A stretch of 64,000 nt of DNA from Bacillus mycoides (GTDB lineage: Bacteria; Bacillota; Bacilli; Bacillales; Bacillaceae_G), in assembly GCF_018742245.1 (NCBI RefSeq), contig NZ_CP036132.1:4087001-4151000 (forward strand), given 5' to 3'. Below, piece by piece: positions 40,338-48,487 of this stretch (positions are counted from its first letter, which is position 1; each line of letters starts with the position of its first letter). A program made the position numbers and the translations under genes. The notes under the pieces were generated by a model that saw only the letters and a program-made list of their open reading frames with translations, was not told the DNA's origin and did no database searches.

Positions 40338-40834
40338 TTCTTATTTTGCACTGCGTACTGCTTCATTTTTTCGATTGTCTTTACAAAACCTTCTTTTGAT
40401 TTTATGCGAATACCACGTTTCAATTCCGCACGCTCATAACTTTCAAGCCTTTTCATATCAATTTGAAAGAAGGAATGGATCGCGTTATCACTTTTCGGTA
40501 CCCCTTTGAAAATTTGCAATATCCCTTCCTCTGAAACACCAAAATAACCGCTCGTTTTCAGTAAAGGAGAAATATCATCCACTTTCTTTTGTAATACGAT
40601 TTGCACATCATCACGATCAACAAGTTGCCATTCTTTATATTGCTGCAAAAATTTTTCTAAATCCGCTACTTTCTCTGTCAGTATTTCCTCGCTTACTTCT
40701 CCATCAACATACATACGCTCTAATAAAATTGTAACTGCAGGTTCTTTTTCTGTTATTTCTGCCCTCACATCGGATCCATAAGCTAAGCAAAACATCATAA
40801 CGAAAGCTTGCACTGCAATTAGTATCCATTTCAT
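40319..40834 (-). CDS. bofC: Intercompartmental signalling protein BofC
   Basis: 171 residues. A signal peptide (MKWILIAVQAFVMMFCLAYG, cleavage probably after VRA) leads to a secreted domain. The C-terminal block with SGYFGVSEEGILQIFKG and HSFFQIDMKRLES is the BofC hallmark. In B. subtilis BofC is made in the forespore, exported to the intermembrane space and restrains SpoIVB, delaying pro-SigK processing. SpoIVFB, the protease that processing needs, is encoded at the right edge of the window. The second ATG is favoured by spacing from AGAGGTG. Its stop codon lies in a terminator hairpin. Confidence 0.9.
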   Translation of the reverse strand: MKWILIAVQAFVMMFCLAYGSDVRAEITEKEPAVTILLERMYVDGEVSEEILTEKVADLEKFLQQYKEWQLVDRDDVQIVLQKKVDDISPLLKTSGYFGVSEEGILQIFKGVPKSDNAIHSFFQIDMKRLESYERAELKRGIRIKSKEGFVKTIEKMKQYAVQNKKESSSG

Positions 40835-40937
40835 TTCCATTCACCTCTTCTAGGCAAAATCATACTTTCATTTGTAGCTTTTCCGGAAATGGGGGTTTTA
40901 TCCATATAAAAAATCGCATTAAATTTCTAAGGAAAAT

Positions 40938-40973
40938 AAAAAATGCAGATAAGAATTTATCCTATCTGCATTT
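40938..40973 (-). terminator. Intrinsic terminator upstream of bofC
   Basis: AAATGCAGATA and TATCTGCATTT arms with a TTTTTTATTTT run on the minus strand. It lies downstream of the candidate small RNA and would insulate bofC from it. Confidence 0.75.
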
Positions 40974-40991
40974 ATCATTTACTTTTATATA

Positions 40992-41112
40992 AAATGAAAG
41001 ACGCCTGCAAAGCAGGCGTCTTGATGCGTTTACGGCGAGAAACCAGGCGACCACATTCGCGTGTTTAGCACTTAAGCATATCTCTCGACTTACGTAAATT
41101 AGCTCATCGCTT
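40992..41112 (-). ncRNA. Candidate structured small RNA (~120 nt)
   Basis: No open frame fits this 426-base gap. The minus strand has a promoter (41117-41145), then about 90 bases with several possible hairpins (GCGA/TCGC around ATGTGG; GTTT/AAAC around CTCGCCGT, giving two TCGCC segments), and ends in a nine-base-pair hairpin GACGCCTGC/GCAGGCGTC (41000-41020) followed by TTTCATTTT. The GC content is well above the flanking sequence. I do not recognise an Rfam family. The location next to bofC hints at a sporulation link, but that is inference. Confidence 0.5.
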
Positions 41113-41116
41113 TGCT

Positions 41117-41145
41117 AATATAACATTAATAATGTATAACTGCAA
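41117..41145 (-). promoter_or_regulatory. Candidate promoter of the small RNA
   Basis: TTGCAG (41145-41140), 17-base spacer, TATATT (41122-41117). Confidence 0.5.
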
Positions 41146-41274
41146 CATGTTTATAAAAATATTTCATTTCCTCTTCCATCCAAATAATTTTATGTAAATT
41201 ATAAATTGATAATTGTAATATATATGTTACAATTAGTATGACAGCGAAATCATAATAAACAGGAGATGGATATT

Positions 41275-41709
41275 GTGAAAAAAATAAAGGATGAACGTCT
41301 CATTCTTCAAACGTTAAAAAACATACGTATTGCCTTTCTTTTTCAATACATTGGTATAATTGGAATTTTAGGCTATATTGGATTCACTGAAGGAGCTAAT
41401 CAAATTACGAAATCTCCATTATGGTTATTATTTATTCTTACAAGTATGTTATTTAGTTATTTACAGTTAAGTGTTTCAATAGATGTAGAAGAAAGTGAAA
41501 AGGAAATAAAGTTAACTCCTTATTACAAACTTGTCTTACGCTCTCTTATTGTTGGAATTATCATAGCTATTATTTATATCATTTTCAGTCCAGAAAGACC
41601 TCTGTTTGAAGCCATTCTAACAGGTAGTATTTTCTTCATATGCTTTTTAGTTTCTTACTCCGTTAGTTATTTTATTAAAAAACGTCGTTTACAAGACGAA
41701 GATGAATAA
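41275..41709 (+). CDS. Hypothetical four-helix membrane protein
   Basis: 144 residues with four predicted membrane helices: about 18-37, 48-65, 85-104 and 115-134. A charged segment (DVEESEKEIKLTPYYK) lies between helices 2 and 3 and the tail is KKRRLQDEDE. I do not recognise the family. The GTG at 41275 is nine bases after AGGAG; an ATG three codons earlier directly abuts that ribosome site. The AT-rich sequence upstream is promoter-like. It ends at a strong terminator shared with coxA. Confidence 0.7.
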   Translation: MKKIKDERLILQTLKNIRIAFLFQYIGIIGILGYIGFTEGANQITKSPLWLLFILTSMLFSYLQLSVSIDVEESEKEIKLTPYYKLVLRSLIVGIIIAIIYIIFSPERPLFEAILTGSIFFICFLVSYSVSYFIKKRRLQDEDE

Positions 41710-41740
41710 AGAGGAAGGGCTATCCCTTCCTCTTTGTTTT
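41708..41740. terminator. Bidirectional terminator between the membrane protein and coxA
   Basis: AAAGAGGAAGGG and CCCTTCCTCTTT arms around a four-base loop with T-rich sequence beyond, between converging genes. Confidence 0.88.
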
Positions 41741-41741
41741 G

Positions 41742-42386
41742 TTATCGTACTGTACCAGTTAAGCCATAACGAATGTCTCGGAACATATTTGTTATGTCAC
41801 GATTAAAATCATTTGTAACTGTGCCGTTACGTAGACGTGTACTCATTGCATCCACACGAGTAAACATGTCATTTCTTACAGAAACATAAACATTTCTATT
41901 TCCAACTTCATTCGCAACAGCTTGACGAATTTCGTTTGCCATTGCTGTTTCATCTGTCGCCGAATTACGCGGTTTTACCGCAATCGCTACATCGTTTCCA
42001 TATACAACTGTAGAAACTCGATCTACGTTATTCATACGTTTTACACGATTCGTAATTTTCTCCGCAGTTTTACCATCATTGTTAATGTATGAATTGTTCA
42101 TTGTAATATTACGAGTTGGGTACGGATTAGCAATTTGCCCATTGTAATTTACATCACGGTAATAGTTGGATCCTGCGTCATTACGACCGTTTCTATATGT
42201 TACATAATCTGTAGAACGATCGTTACGCGTTACATTATCATTATATCGGTGTGTGTCATTATAAGATGTACGCTCGTAATTATAGTTACGTCCATCCATC
42301 GCATTATTATCTTTCGGTGTACCACATGCAGCTAATGCACTGGTAACTAACAAAGAAGCAGCAATAACTTTTACTTTCGTATTCAA
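41742..42386 (-). CDS. coxA: YhcN/YlaJ family spore lipoprotein, CoxA-like
   Basis: 214 residues from a TTG start with AAGGGGGG upstream. The lipobox ALAAC puts the modified cysteine at residue 21. Residues ~28-100 are rich in Asn, Tyr, Arg and Asp; the C-terminal part (EKITNRVKRMNNVDRVSTVV, VAIAVKPRN, NVYVSVRNDMFTRV) is the YhcN/YlaJ domain. In B. subtilis the safA neighbour of this family, CoxA (YrbB), is a spore cortex protein; the same position here supports the name. It follows exsA and is probably made in the mother cell or forespore during sporulation. Confidence 0.82.
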   Translation of the reverse strand: MNTKVKVIAASLLVTSALAACGTPKDNNAMDGRNYNYERTSYNDTHRYNDNVTRNDRSTDYVTYRNGRNDAGSNYYRDVNYNGQIANPYPTRNITMNNSYINNDGKTAEKITNRVKRMNNVDRVSTVVYGNDVAIAVKPRNSATDETAMANEIRQAVANEVGNRNVYVSVRNDMFTRVDAMSTRLRNGTVTNDFNRDITNMFRDIRYGLTGTVR

Positions 42387-42537
42387 TACAAAAACCCCCC
42401 TTGTTAGAATGAACTTCTCTTTCGAAAAGCTCCCCCTTATGATGAGTAATAGAGAGGGTTTTTACACTGTTAATATTTCACTAGGAATTTTCTAGCACTT
42501 AATGTAAATTCACCATATTCCTGACTATCATGAATAC

Positions 42538-42568
42538 AAAAAAGGTGGGAATAACCCCACCTTTTTTA
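42538..42568 (-). terminator. Intrinsic terminator at the end of exsA
   Basis: AAAAGGTGGG and CCCACCTTTT arms around a six-base loop; the exsA stop codon (42568-42566) touches the hairpin, and T residues follow on the minus strand. Confidence 0.85.
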
Positions 42569-43327
42569 AACTTCCTCTTCATCCTCTTCTTCTGAAACTG
42601 GTTCACCAAATACATTTGGTGGGTCCGGCTGATAATACATCGTTCCTGGCTGCGGTGCATATGCTGGCTGAGTCGGTTGATAATATAAAGGATTGGCGTA
42701 TTGTGGTCCACCCGGTTGCGGACTATATAACCTACTCTCTCCTCCGCATCCACAATCTTCTTCCCCTTGTACGAGTGGTGGCATATTATTATCCATTGGC
42801 ATCATATTTGGATTTGGCATAGAAGTATATTGCGGTGCCATTTGTTGATACGGCATTTGATTGTATGGATTTTGTTGCTGATAATGCGGATATTGCGGCA
42901 TCATTGGCTGTTGATATGGCATTTGATATGGCATCATATTTGGTGGTTGGTTGTTATCCATTATTGGCATCATGTTTGGCATTTGATTGTTATCCATTAT
43001 CGGCATCATGTTTGGCATTTGATTGTTATCCATTATCGGCATCATGTTTGGCATTTGATTGTTATCCATTATTGGCATTATATTTGGTGGTTGATTGTTA
43101 TCCATTATTGGCATTATATTTGGTGGTTGATTGTTATCCATTATTGGCATTATATTTGGTGGTTGATTGTTATCCATTATTGGCATTATGTTCGGCACTT
43201 GAATATTAGGTGGTATTACTTGCGGGATAATAACACTTTCTTTTGATACGTTTGGTGAGACTATGCTTCCTATATTTTCTTTTTTCACTTGCGGTGACAC
43301 TATGTTTCCTATATTTTCTTTTTTCAC
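42566..43327 (-). CDS. exsA: ExsA/SafA C-terminal portion, out of frame with the N-terminal portion
   Basis: 253 codons open from a GTG that overlaps the stop of the upstream part (sequence ATGTGA). It starts with two KKENIG repeat units, then SKESVIIPQVIPPNIQVPN, about seven PIMDNNQ repeats, a Met/Gln/Tyr/Pro-rich region (YQMPYQQPMMPQYPHYQQ), a cysteine cluster EEDCGCGGES and a very acidic end. The first ~110 codons duplicate sequence already present in the upstream part. In an intact gene this would be the C-terminal half of one protein. Whether it is translated alone by re-initiation at the GTG is unknown; no good ribosome site precedes it. Confidence 0.7.
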   Translation of the reverse strand: MKKENIGNIVSPQVKKENIGSIVSPNVSKESVIIPQVIPPNIQVPNIMPIMDNNQPPNIMPIMDNNQPPNIMPIMDNNQPPNIMPIMDNNQMPNMMPIMDNNQMPNMMPIMDNNQMPNMMPIMDNNQPPNMMPYQMPYQQPMMPQYPHYQQQNPYNQMPYQQMAPQYTSMPNPNMMPMDNNMPPLVQGEEDCGCGGESRLYSPQPGGPQYANPLYYQPTQPAYAPQPGTMYYQPDPPNVFGEPVSEEEDEEEV

Positions 43328-43658
43328 ATTATCGGCATCATGTTCGGCATTTGATTGTTATCCATTATCGGCATCATGTTTGGCATTTGATTGTTATCCA
43401 TTATTGGCATTATATTTGGTGGTTGATTGTTATCCATTATTGGCATTATATTTGGTGGTTGATTGTTATCCATTATTGGCATTATATTTGGTGGTTGATT
43501 GTTATCCATTATTGGCATTATGTTCGGCACTTGAATATTAGGTGGTATTACTTGCGGGATAATAACACTTTCTTTTGATACGTTTGGTGAGACTATGCTT
43601 CCTATATTTTCTTTTTTCACTTGCGGTGACACTATGTTTCCTATATTTTCTTTTTTCA
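42995..43658. repeat. 332-bp direct tandem duplication inside exsA
   Basis: Positions 42995-43326 and 43327-43658 match base for base except 43013 (T) against 43345 (C). The length is not a multiple of three, so the frame shifts at the junction and a TGA appears at 43326-43324. Removing one copy restores an open frame of 563 codons across the whole locus. The junction has only a few bases of microhomology. Confidence 0.93.
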
Positions 43659-44589
43659 CTTGCGGTGACACTATGTTTCCTATATTTTCTTTTTTCACTT
43701 GCGGTGACACTATGTTTCCTATATTTTCTTTTTTCACTTGCGGTGACACTATGTTTCCTATATTTTCTTTTTTCACTTGCGGTGACACTATGTTTCCTAT
43801 ATTTTCTTTTTTCACTTGCGGTGACACTATGTTTCCTATATTTTCTTTTTTCACTTGCGGTGACACTATGTTTCCTATATTCTCTTTTTTCGTTTGCGGA
43901 GAAATAACGTTGTTAGGCTTCATTTTATTAATTTGAGGAGCAATTAACTCGCTTCCCTTTTTTATTACGTCTGAAATTTTATATTCTTTTTTCGATTTAA
44001 TTGGCGGTTGCGGCGGCTGCGGTAATACATTGATAGAAAATTTAGTGTTTTCTTTCGTAGTAGGTTTTAGTTTTTCTACTTTCTCTACAACAGGTGGTTT
44101 TTGAATGACAGGCGGCTTTTCAACTGGCTTCTCTTTTTGAATCGGAATTTCTTTTTGCACTTCTTTTTGCGGCTGCACCTGTACTTCTTTTTGTGGTTTC
44201 ACTTGCATTTCTTTTTGCGGCGGCACCTGTATTTCTTTTTGCGGTTTTACCTGCATTTCTTTTTGCGTTTGTTGCATAGCTGGCTGCTGTGTAATAGGTG
44301 CTGATTGATACGTAATCTCATCTTCATCTTCTATTCCGAGCGGGGTTGGTGTTGATGCAAACTCTTTTTGCTGTACCTCTTTTACATATTGTTTCGGGGG
44401 CGCTGAACCCGATCCAGTCTGTTGCTTCACATGAACGCTATTCGATGGCACTTTAATTTTCATCCCTGGCATAATTAGGTCTGGATTGCTAAGCTGTGTA
44501 TTTGTTTTTTTTAGCGTCTCAAAATCCACTCCGTACTTTTTTGCAATTTTCCAAAGGGTCTCCCCTTTTTGCACGATATGAATTTTCAA
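43324..44589 (-). CDS. exsA: LysM spore-assembly protein ExsA/SafA, truncated by frameshift
   Basis: 421 codons from a TTG preceded by GGAGGGGG. The N-terminal LysM domain (KIHIVQKGETLWKIAKKYGV to MPGMKIKVPSN, residues 3-50) binds cortex peptidoglycan. Then come a Gln/Lys/Pro/Glu-rich stretch with PQKE repeats (108-148), a Pro-rich linker, seven KKENIGNIVSPQV units and one variant (234-337), and PIMDNNQ repeats to the stop. B. subtilis SafA and B. cereus ExsA direct coat, and in B. cereus exosporium, assembly. Here the frame is closed early by the 332-bp duplication, so the Cys-rich acidic C-terminus is lost. It is followed by coxA as in B. subtilis. Confidence 0.85.
   Translation of the reverse strand: MKIHIVQKGETLWKIAKKYGVDFETLKKTNTQLSNPDLIMPGMKIKVPSNSVHVKQQTGSGSAPPKQYVKEVQQKEFASTPTPLGIEDEDEITYQSAPITQQPAMQQTQKEMQVKPQKEIQVPPQKEMQVKPQKEVQVQPQKEVQKEIPIQKEKPVEKPPVIQKPPVVEKVEKLKPTTKENTKFSINVLPQPPQPPIKSKKEYKISDVIKKGSELIAPQINKMKPNNVISPQTKKENIGNIVSPQVKKENIGNIVSPQVKKENIGNIVSPQVKKENIGNIVSPQVKKENIGNIVSPQVKKENIGNIVSPQVKKENIGNIVSPQVKKENIGSIVSPNVSKESVIIPQVIPPNIQVPNIMPIMDNNQPPNIMPIMDNNQPPNIMPIMDNNQPPNIMPIMDNNQMPNMMPIMDNNQMPNMMPIM
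43579..43890 (-). repeat. 39-bp minisatellite in exsA (eight units)
   Basis: Seven nearly identical 39-base units encode KKENIGNIVSPQV, and an eighth encodes KKENIGSIVSPNV. Such in-frame units are prone to copy-number change between strains. A separate 36-base repeat encoding NIMPIMDNNQPP-like units lies at about 42940-43190 and again at 43327-43520. Confidence 0.9.
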
Positions 44590-44787
44590 ATTTTCCCCCT
44601 CCTGTATAACTTATCTATAAGTAAAAAACACTTTGAAGTAACACTTTCTAAACAACATTAACTTCTTTTACTTTTATCACTTCTTCTATTTTCAATATGA
44701 TTCGAAGTGGAATAAGCATAGAAAAATCGCAATGATTTCCTCAACACAATGTATGCCTCTTTCGTTCTTGTTATGATTATATGTACG

Positions 44788-44818
44788 AAAAAAAGCAACG
44801 GAAATTCCGCTGCTTTAA
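44788..44818 (-). terminator. Intrinsic terminator at the end of nadA
   Basis: AAAGCAGCGGAA and TTCCGTTGCTTT arms with seven T residues on the minus strand; it includes the nadA stop codon. The remaining gap to exsA (44590-44787) presumably holds the exsA sporulation promoter, but I cannot assign its boxes. Confidence 0.85.
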
Positions 44819-45921
44819 ACACGCTCTAACATACGATTTAATGCAAGAACTGCCTCTTCTGTTACTTGTTTCTCCACACGAATAACGTTAATCTGTTCTC
44901 CTCTTTCTATGTTCTCAAGTGCCCATAATAGGTGAGGTAAGTCAATTCGGTTCATTGTTAAACAAGGACACATAAACGGATTTAGCGAAATAATTTCTTT
45001 ATCAGGGTGTTGCTGAATAATTCGGTTCACTAAATTCATCTCTGTACCAATCGCCCACTTACTTCCCGCTGGAGCAGCCTCTATCATATCAATGATATAT
45101 TTCGTTGATCCTGCATAATCAGAAGCGGCAACAACTTCATAACAACATTCAGGGTGAACAATAATATTCATATCCGGATGATTTTTTCGCACATTTTCAA
45201 TATTTTTCACAGTGAAATTTTGATGAACAGAACAATGGCCTTTCCATAAAATCACTTGAATTTCTTCTATATCTCCATCATACTCTAATGAATCTGTATG
45301 CGGGTTCCACACTGCCATTTTTTCTAACGGAATACCTAAATCATACGCTGTATTTCTTCCTAAATGTTGATCTGGTAAAAAGACGAGACGCTCTTTTTGT
45401 GTAAACGCCCAAGACACCATTTGTTTTGCATTAGAAGAGGTTACTGTTGCCCCTCCATTACGACCGCAAAACGCTTTGATCGCAGCTGTTGAATTTACAT
45501 ACGTTAACGGAATCATCGTATCCCCAAATAATTTCGTGAGCTCTTTCCACGCTCTTTCTGTTTGTTCAATATCTGCCATATCTGCCATAGAACAGCCGGC
45601 ACGCATATCTGGTAAGATGACAATTTGATCATCTGTCGTTAACATATCTGCCGTTTCTGCCATAAAGTGCACACCACAAAACACAATATATTTTGCCTCT
45701 TTATTACTCGCTGCAACTTGCGCGAGTTGAAGTGAGTCCCCTGCTGCATCTGAAAATTGCACCACTTCATCTTTTTGATAATGATGTCCTGGAATAAATA
45801 GTAATGCCCCCATTTTCTCTTTAATTTCACGGACACGCTCTTCCATCTCTAATGTAGACATCGTTTGATAACGCTCTGGTAACATTACTTCAATTGGCTG
45901 AACTTTCTCTAAAATACCCAT
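44815..45921 (-). CDS. nadA: Quinolinate synthase A
   Basis: 368 residues, the long Bacillus type. Key regions are [20 protein letters not shown] near 43-62, [39 protein letters not shown] near 240 and [14 protein letters not shown] near 320; cysteines in these motifs bind the 4Fe-4S cluster. It condenses iminoaspartate with dihydroxyacetone phosphate to quinolinate. It follows nadC by 30 bases in the nadB-nadC-nadA operon. The nearby nifS gene probably supplies sulfur for its cluster, as in B. subtilis. Confidence 0.96.
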   Translation of the reverse strand: MGILEKVQPIEVMLPERYQTMSTLEMEERVREIKEKMGALLFIPGHHYQKDEVVQFSDAAGDSLQLAQVAASNKEAKYIVFCGVHFMAETADMLTTDDQIVILPDMRAGCSMADMADIEQTERAWKELTKLFGDTMIPLTYVNSTAAIKAFCGRNGGATVTSSNAKQMVSWAFTQKERLVFLPDQHLGRNTAYDLGIPLEKMAVWNPHTDSLEYDGDIEEIQVILWKGHCSVHQNFTVKNIENVRKNHPDMNIIVHPECCYEVVAASDYAGSTKYIIDMIEAAPAGSKWAIGTEMNLVNRIIQQHPDKEIISLNPFMCPCLTMNRIDLPHLLWALENIERGEQINVIRVEKQVTEEAVLALNRMLERV

Positions 45922-45951
45922 TTATGATTCTCCCCCTCTAAACCACTCTCA

Positions 45952-46785
45952 CTAGGCCTCAATATTAAAACTAATATCAAGTGCTTTCACTGAATGTGTT
46001 AACGCTCCAAGTGAAATATAATCTACCCCTGTTTTTCCGTATTTTGATAAATCTTCAATTGTAATACCACCTGAAGCCTCCGTAACGATGGCACTTGGTA
46101 CAATTTTTGAAAACTCACGAATCTCTTCTGGCGTACGATTATCGAACATAATAACATCTGCGCCGGCCTCTATCGCTTCTCTCACTTGCGCCTCTGTCTC
46201 TGTTTCGACTTCTACTTTCACCATATGTCCCAATCTTTCTTTCACCGATGTAACAGCTTTTGTAATCGAGCCAGCAAAAGCAATATGATTATCTTTAATC
46301 ATGACACCATCATATAAACCGAATCTGTGGTTAAATCCACCCCCGCACACTACCGCATATTTATCAAACATACGTAGTCCTGGCATCGTTTTTCTCGTAT
46401 CACAAATGCGTGTATGACTGCTATCTAAAGCCAAAACCGCCTTACGTGTCATCGTCGCTATCCCGCTCATGCGCTGGATAACGTTTAATATAACGCGCTC
46501 TGCCGTTAATAATGATGCGATTGGACCTTGCACAGTTGCAATTATTTCTCCTTTTTCTACAAGATCCCCATCTTTTTTATGAAGCTCAACTTCAATTCTC
46601 TGATCAATTAATTTAAATCCTTCTTCAATTACTAAGCGTCCTACAAAAACCCCTGTATCCTTTACAAGAAACGTTCCTTTCGCAAGTGCATTATCGGGAA
46701 AGATAAGCTGAGATGTTACATCTCCTTCTCCTATATCTTCTAGAAAAAATCGATTTAATGCTTCCTTAACTTTTAACGTATTCAT
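45952..46785 (-). CDS. nadC: Nicotinate-nucleotide pyrophosphorylase (carboxylating)
   Basis: 277 residues from MNTLKVKEALNRFFLEDIGE. Substrate-binding blocks include DTRKTMPGLRMFDKYAVVCG near 137-156, HRFGLYDGVMIKDNHI and the barrel ends VEVETETEAQ and DVIMFDN. It converts quinolinate and PRPP to nicotinate mononucleotide. AGAGGGG precedes this ATG; the open frame's earlier start overlaps nadB and lacks support. Central gene of the nadBCA operon. Confidence 0.96.
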   Translation of the reverse strand: MNTLKVKEALNRFFLEDIGEGDVTSQLIFPDNALAKGTFLVKDTGVFVGRLVIEEGFKLIDQRIEVELHKKDGDLVEKGEIIATVQGPIASLLTAERVILNVIQRMSGIATMTRKAVLALDSSHTRICDTRKTMPGLRMFDKYAVVCGGGFNHRFGLYDGVMIKDNHIAFAGSITKAVTSVKERLGHMVKVEVETETEAQVREAIEAGADVIMFDNRTPEEIREFSKIVPSAIVTEASGGITIEDLSKYGKTGVDYISLGALTHSVKALDISFNIEA

Positions 46786-46804
46786 AAAACCCCTCTTCCC
46801 CTTA

Positions 46805-48334
46805 TTAAACAAGTTGTAGTTTTCTTCTCACTCGAATAATCTCTTTTTTTACTCTATTTCTTTCTGGATAATCAATGCGATAATGACCACCAATACTTTC
46901 TTCCCTTTGCAAAGCTGATACTGTTATAAGCTCACAAACTGTTAACATATTAATAAGCGTTATCTCTTCATTTGTCAGTGCATCGTATTGTAAGATCATA
47001 TTTCGCACACCGTACCTACTAAACCATCTCTGAGCATATGATAATTTTTTCTCAGTTCGCACAATCCCAACATGCTTCATCATGTATTCTTTTATTTCTT
47101 CTTTCAACGGTAAATCATTAAGAGCTATAAAACTTTTCCCTCTCTCTTCCGTCACATTTTTTCTTTCCTCTGCTGGTTTAGCTAAAATGTGTTTTCCTAT
47201 TCGCCTTCCAAACACAAGACCTTCTAATAATGAATTACTCGCCAATCTATTCGCACCATGAACTCCATTACACGCCACTTCACCGACCGCATATAAGTTG
47301 GGAATGGACGTCTCTCCGTCACAATCTGTCTTCACGCCGCCCATATGAAAATGAGCACCCGGTACGACTGGAATAAGGTTCCCTTTTAAATCAACGCCAT
47401 TCTTTGTACATAATGATGAGACGGTCGGAAAACGTTGTTCAAAGTTTTGAATGGTTTCGATGTTTAAGTACACTGTTTCACCCGCAAGAAGTTGTTCATG
47501 AATAGCCCTTGCCACTACATCACGCGGTGCGAGATCTTTCCCGGGATGTATATCCATCATAAAACGCTGTCCTTTTGCATTTATAAGGACAGCTCCTTCA
47601 CCACGGACTGCTTCAGAAACGAGACCACAACATCGCCCGTCCACGTATAACATTGTCGGATGAAATTGTACAAATTCTAAATCAACAAGTTCTCCCCCAG
47701 CTCGATATATCATCGCAAGTCCATCGCCTGTAATTGTCTCATCATTCGATGTAAAGGCGTACAAACCACCAATTCCTCCTGATGCTAACACCGTATTATC
47801 AGCATAGTAACGCTTCAACTTCCCTTCACTATTTCGCGTTAAAGCTCCTATGCATTTATTATTTTCTATAATAAAATCGAGCACCATTTCATGCTCAACG
47901 ACAGTAACATTCGGAACTACTTCTTGTATTAAATGCTCTAATAGATTTTTACCAGTTGCATCTCCTCCTGCATGTAAAATACGCCGTTTTCGATGCGCTC
48001 CTTCTTTACCAAGGTGGAGCCCTTTTTCATCCCCATCAAATTTCATTCCATTTGTAATAAGCTTACTTATTTCTTTCGGCCCCTCTTCAACTAAATAACG
48101 AACTGCTTCTTCGTTGTTATAATGGCAACCTGCCACTAATGTATCTTCAAAATGCCCACTCGGATCGTCATATGTAGCAACAGCTGCTGCAATTCCTCCT
48201 TGAGCTAAATGTGTATTGTTATTACGTCCTGTTTTTTTTGTGATAATTATCACATTCTTTTCGTGACAAAGCTCTTTCGCAACACGAAGCGCTGCAACAC
48301 CGCTTCCGATAATCAAGACATCTGCACTTGGCAT
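46805..48334 (-). CDS. nadB: L-aspartate oxidase
   Basis: 509 residues, a flavoprotein of the succinate dehydrogenase family. The FAD-binding start is SADVLIIGSGVAALRVAKEL; then NNTHLAQGGIAAAV, LASGGIGGLYAFTSN and the active-site region LEFVQFHPTMLY. RLASNSLLEGLVFGRRIG marks the C-terminal FAD contact. It oxidises aspartate to iminoaspartate, the first step of de novo NAD synthesis. AGGAGG precedes the ATG. It heads nadBCA and diverges from nifS-nadR across a shared regulatory region. Confidence 0.97.
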   Translation of the reverse strand: MPSADVLIIGSGVAALRVAKELCHEKNVIIITKKTGRNNNTHLAQGGIAAAVATYDDPSGHFEDTLVAGCHYNNEEAVRYLVEEGPKEISKLITNGMKFDGDEKGLHLGKEGAHRKRRILHAGGDATGKNLLEHLIQEVVPNVTVVEHEMVLDFIIENNKCIGALTRNSEGKLKRYYADNTVLASGGIGGLYAFTSNDETITGDGLAMIYRAGGELVDLEFVQFHPTMLYVDGRCCGLVSEAVRGEGAVLINAKGQRFMMDIHPGKDLAPRDVVARAIHEQLLAGETVYLNIETIQNFEQRFPTVSSLCTKNGVDLKGNLIPVVPGAHFHMGGVKTDCDGETSIPNLYAVGEVACNGVHGANRLASNSLLEGLVFGRRIGKHILAKPAEERKNVTEERGKSFIALNDLPLKEEIKEYMMKHVGIVRTEKKLSYAQRWFSRYGVRNMILQYDALTNEEITLINMLTVCELITVSALQREESIGGHYRIDYPERNRVKKEIIRVRRKLQLV

Positions 48335-48365
48335 AATTGTTGCCTCCTACTTTACACTTTTCAAC

Positions 48366-48407
48366 TGTCTTGACACCTATATTTACATAGTTTTAAAATA
48401 ATGACAA
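48366..48407. promoter_or_regulatory. Divergent nadB/nifS promoter region with candidate NadR operator
   Basis: The palindrome TGTCTTGACA (48366-48375) overlaps a plus-strand -35 TTGACA (48370-48375; -10 TAAAAT 18 bases on). On the minus strand TTGTCA (48407-48402) with TAAATA 16 bases on could serve nadB. ATGACAAGAG (48401-48410) repeats part of the palindrome in reverse. NadR, encoded by the second gene to the right, is the expected repressor. Confidence 0.55.
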
Positions 48408-48487
48408 GAGTTTTTTTACAATTCTTATTTTCACTACCATTCTAAAAACGAAAACAAATGTCACTCTTACTGAAGAGAGGAAATTAC

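Noticed and set aside
40992..41112. The bofC-proximal structured region as a tRNA or a known riboswitch on the plus strand
   Set aside because: No cloverleaf or CCA-compatible acceptor stem; the plus strand has no terminator or promoter placed for the downstream gene, and no riboswitch core was recognised.
42499..42753. Minus-strand 84-codon frame at the end of exsA
   Set aside because: It overlaps the exsA coding sequence in another frame and runs through the terminator; no ribosome site.
42767..43246. Long plus-strand frame encoding repeated HYWHYIWWLIVI-like sequence
   Set aside because: It is the antisense of the 36-bp exsA repeats; a repeat without stops in one frame is often open in others. 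No ribosome site, and the composition is implausible.
43575..43936. Plus-strand frames encoding repeated LYFLFSLAVTLCF and FSFFTCGDTMFPI units
   Set aside because: Both are antisense readings of the 39-bp KKENIG repeat of exsA.
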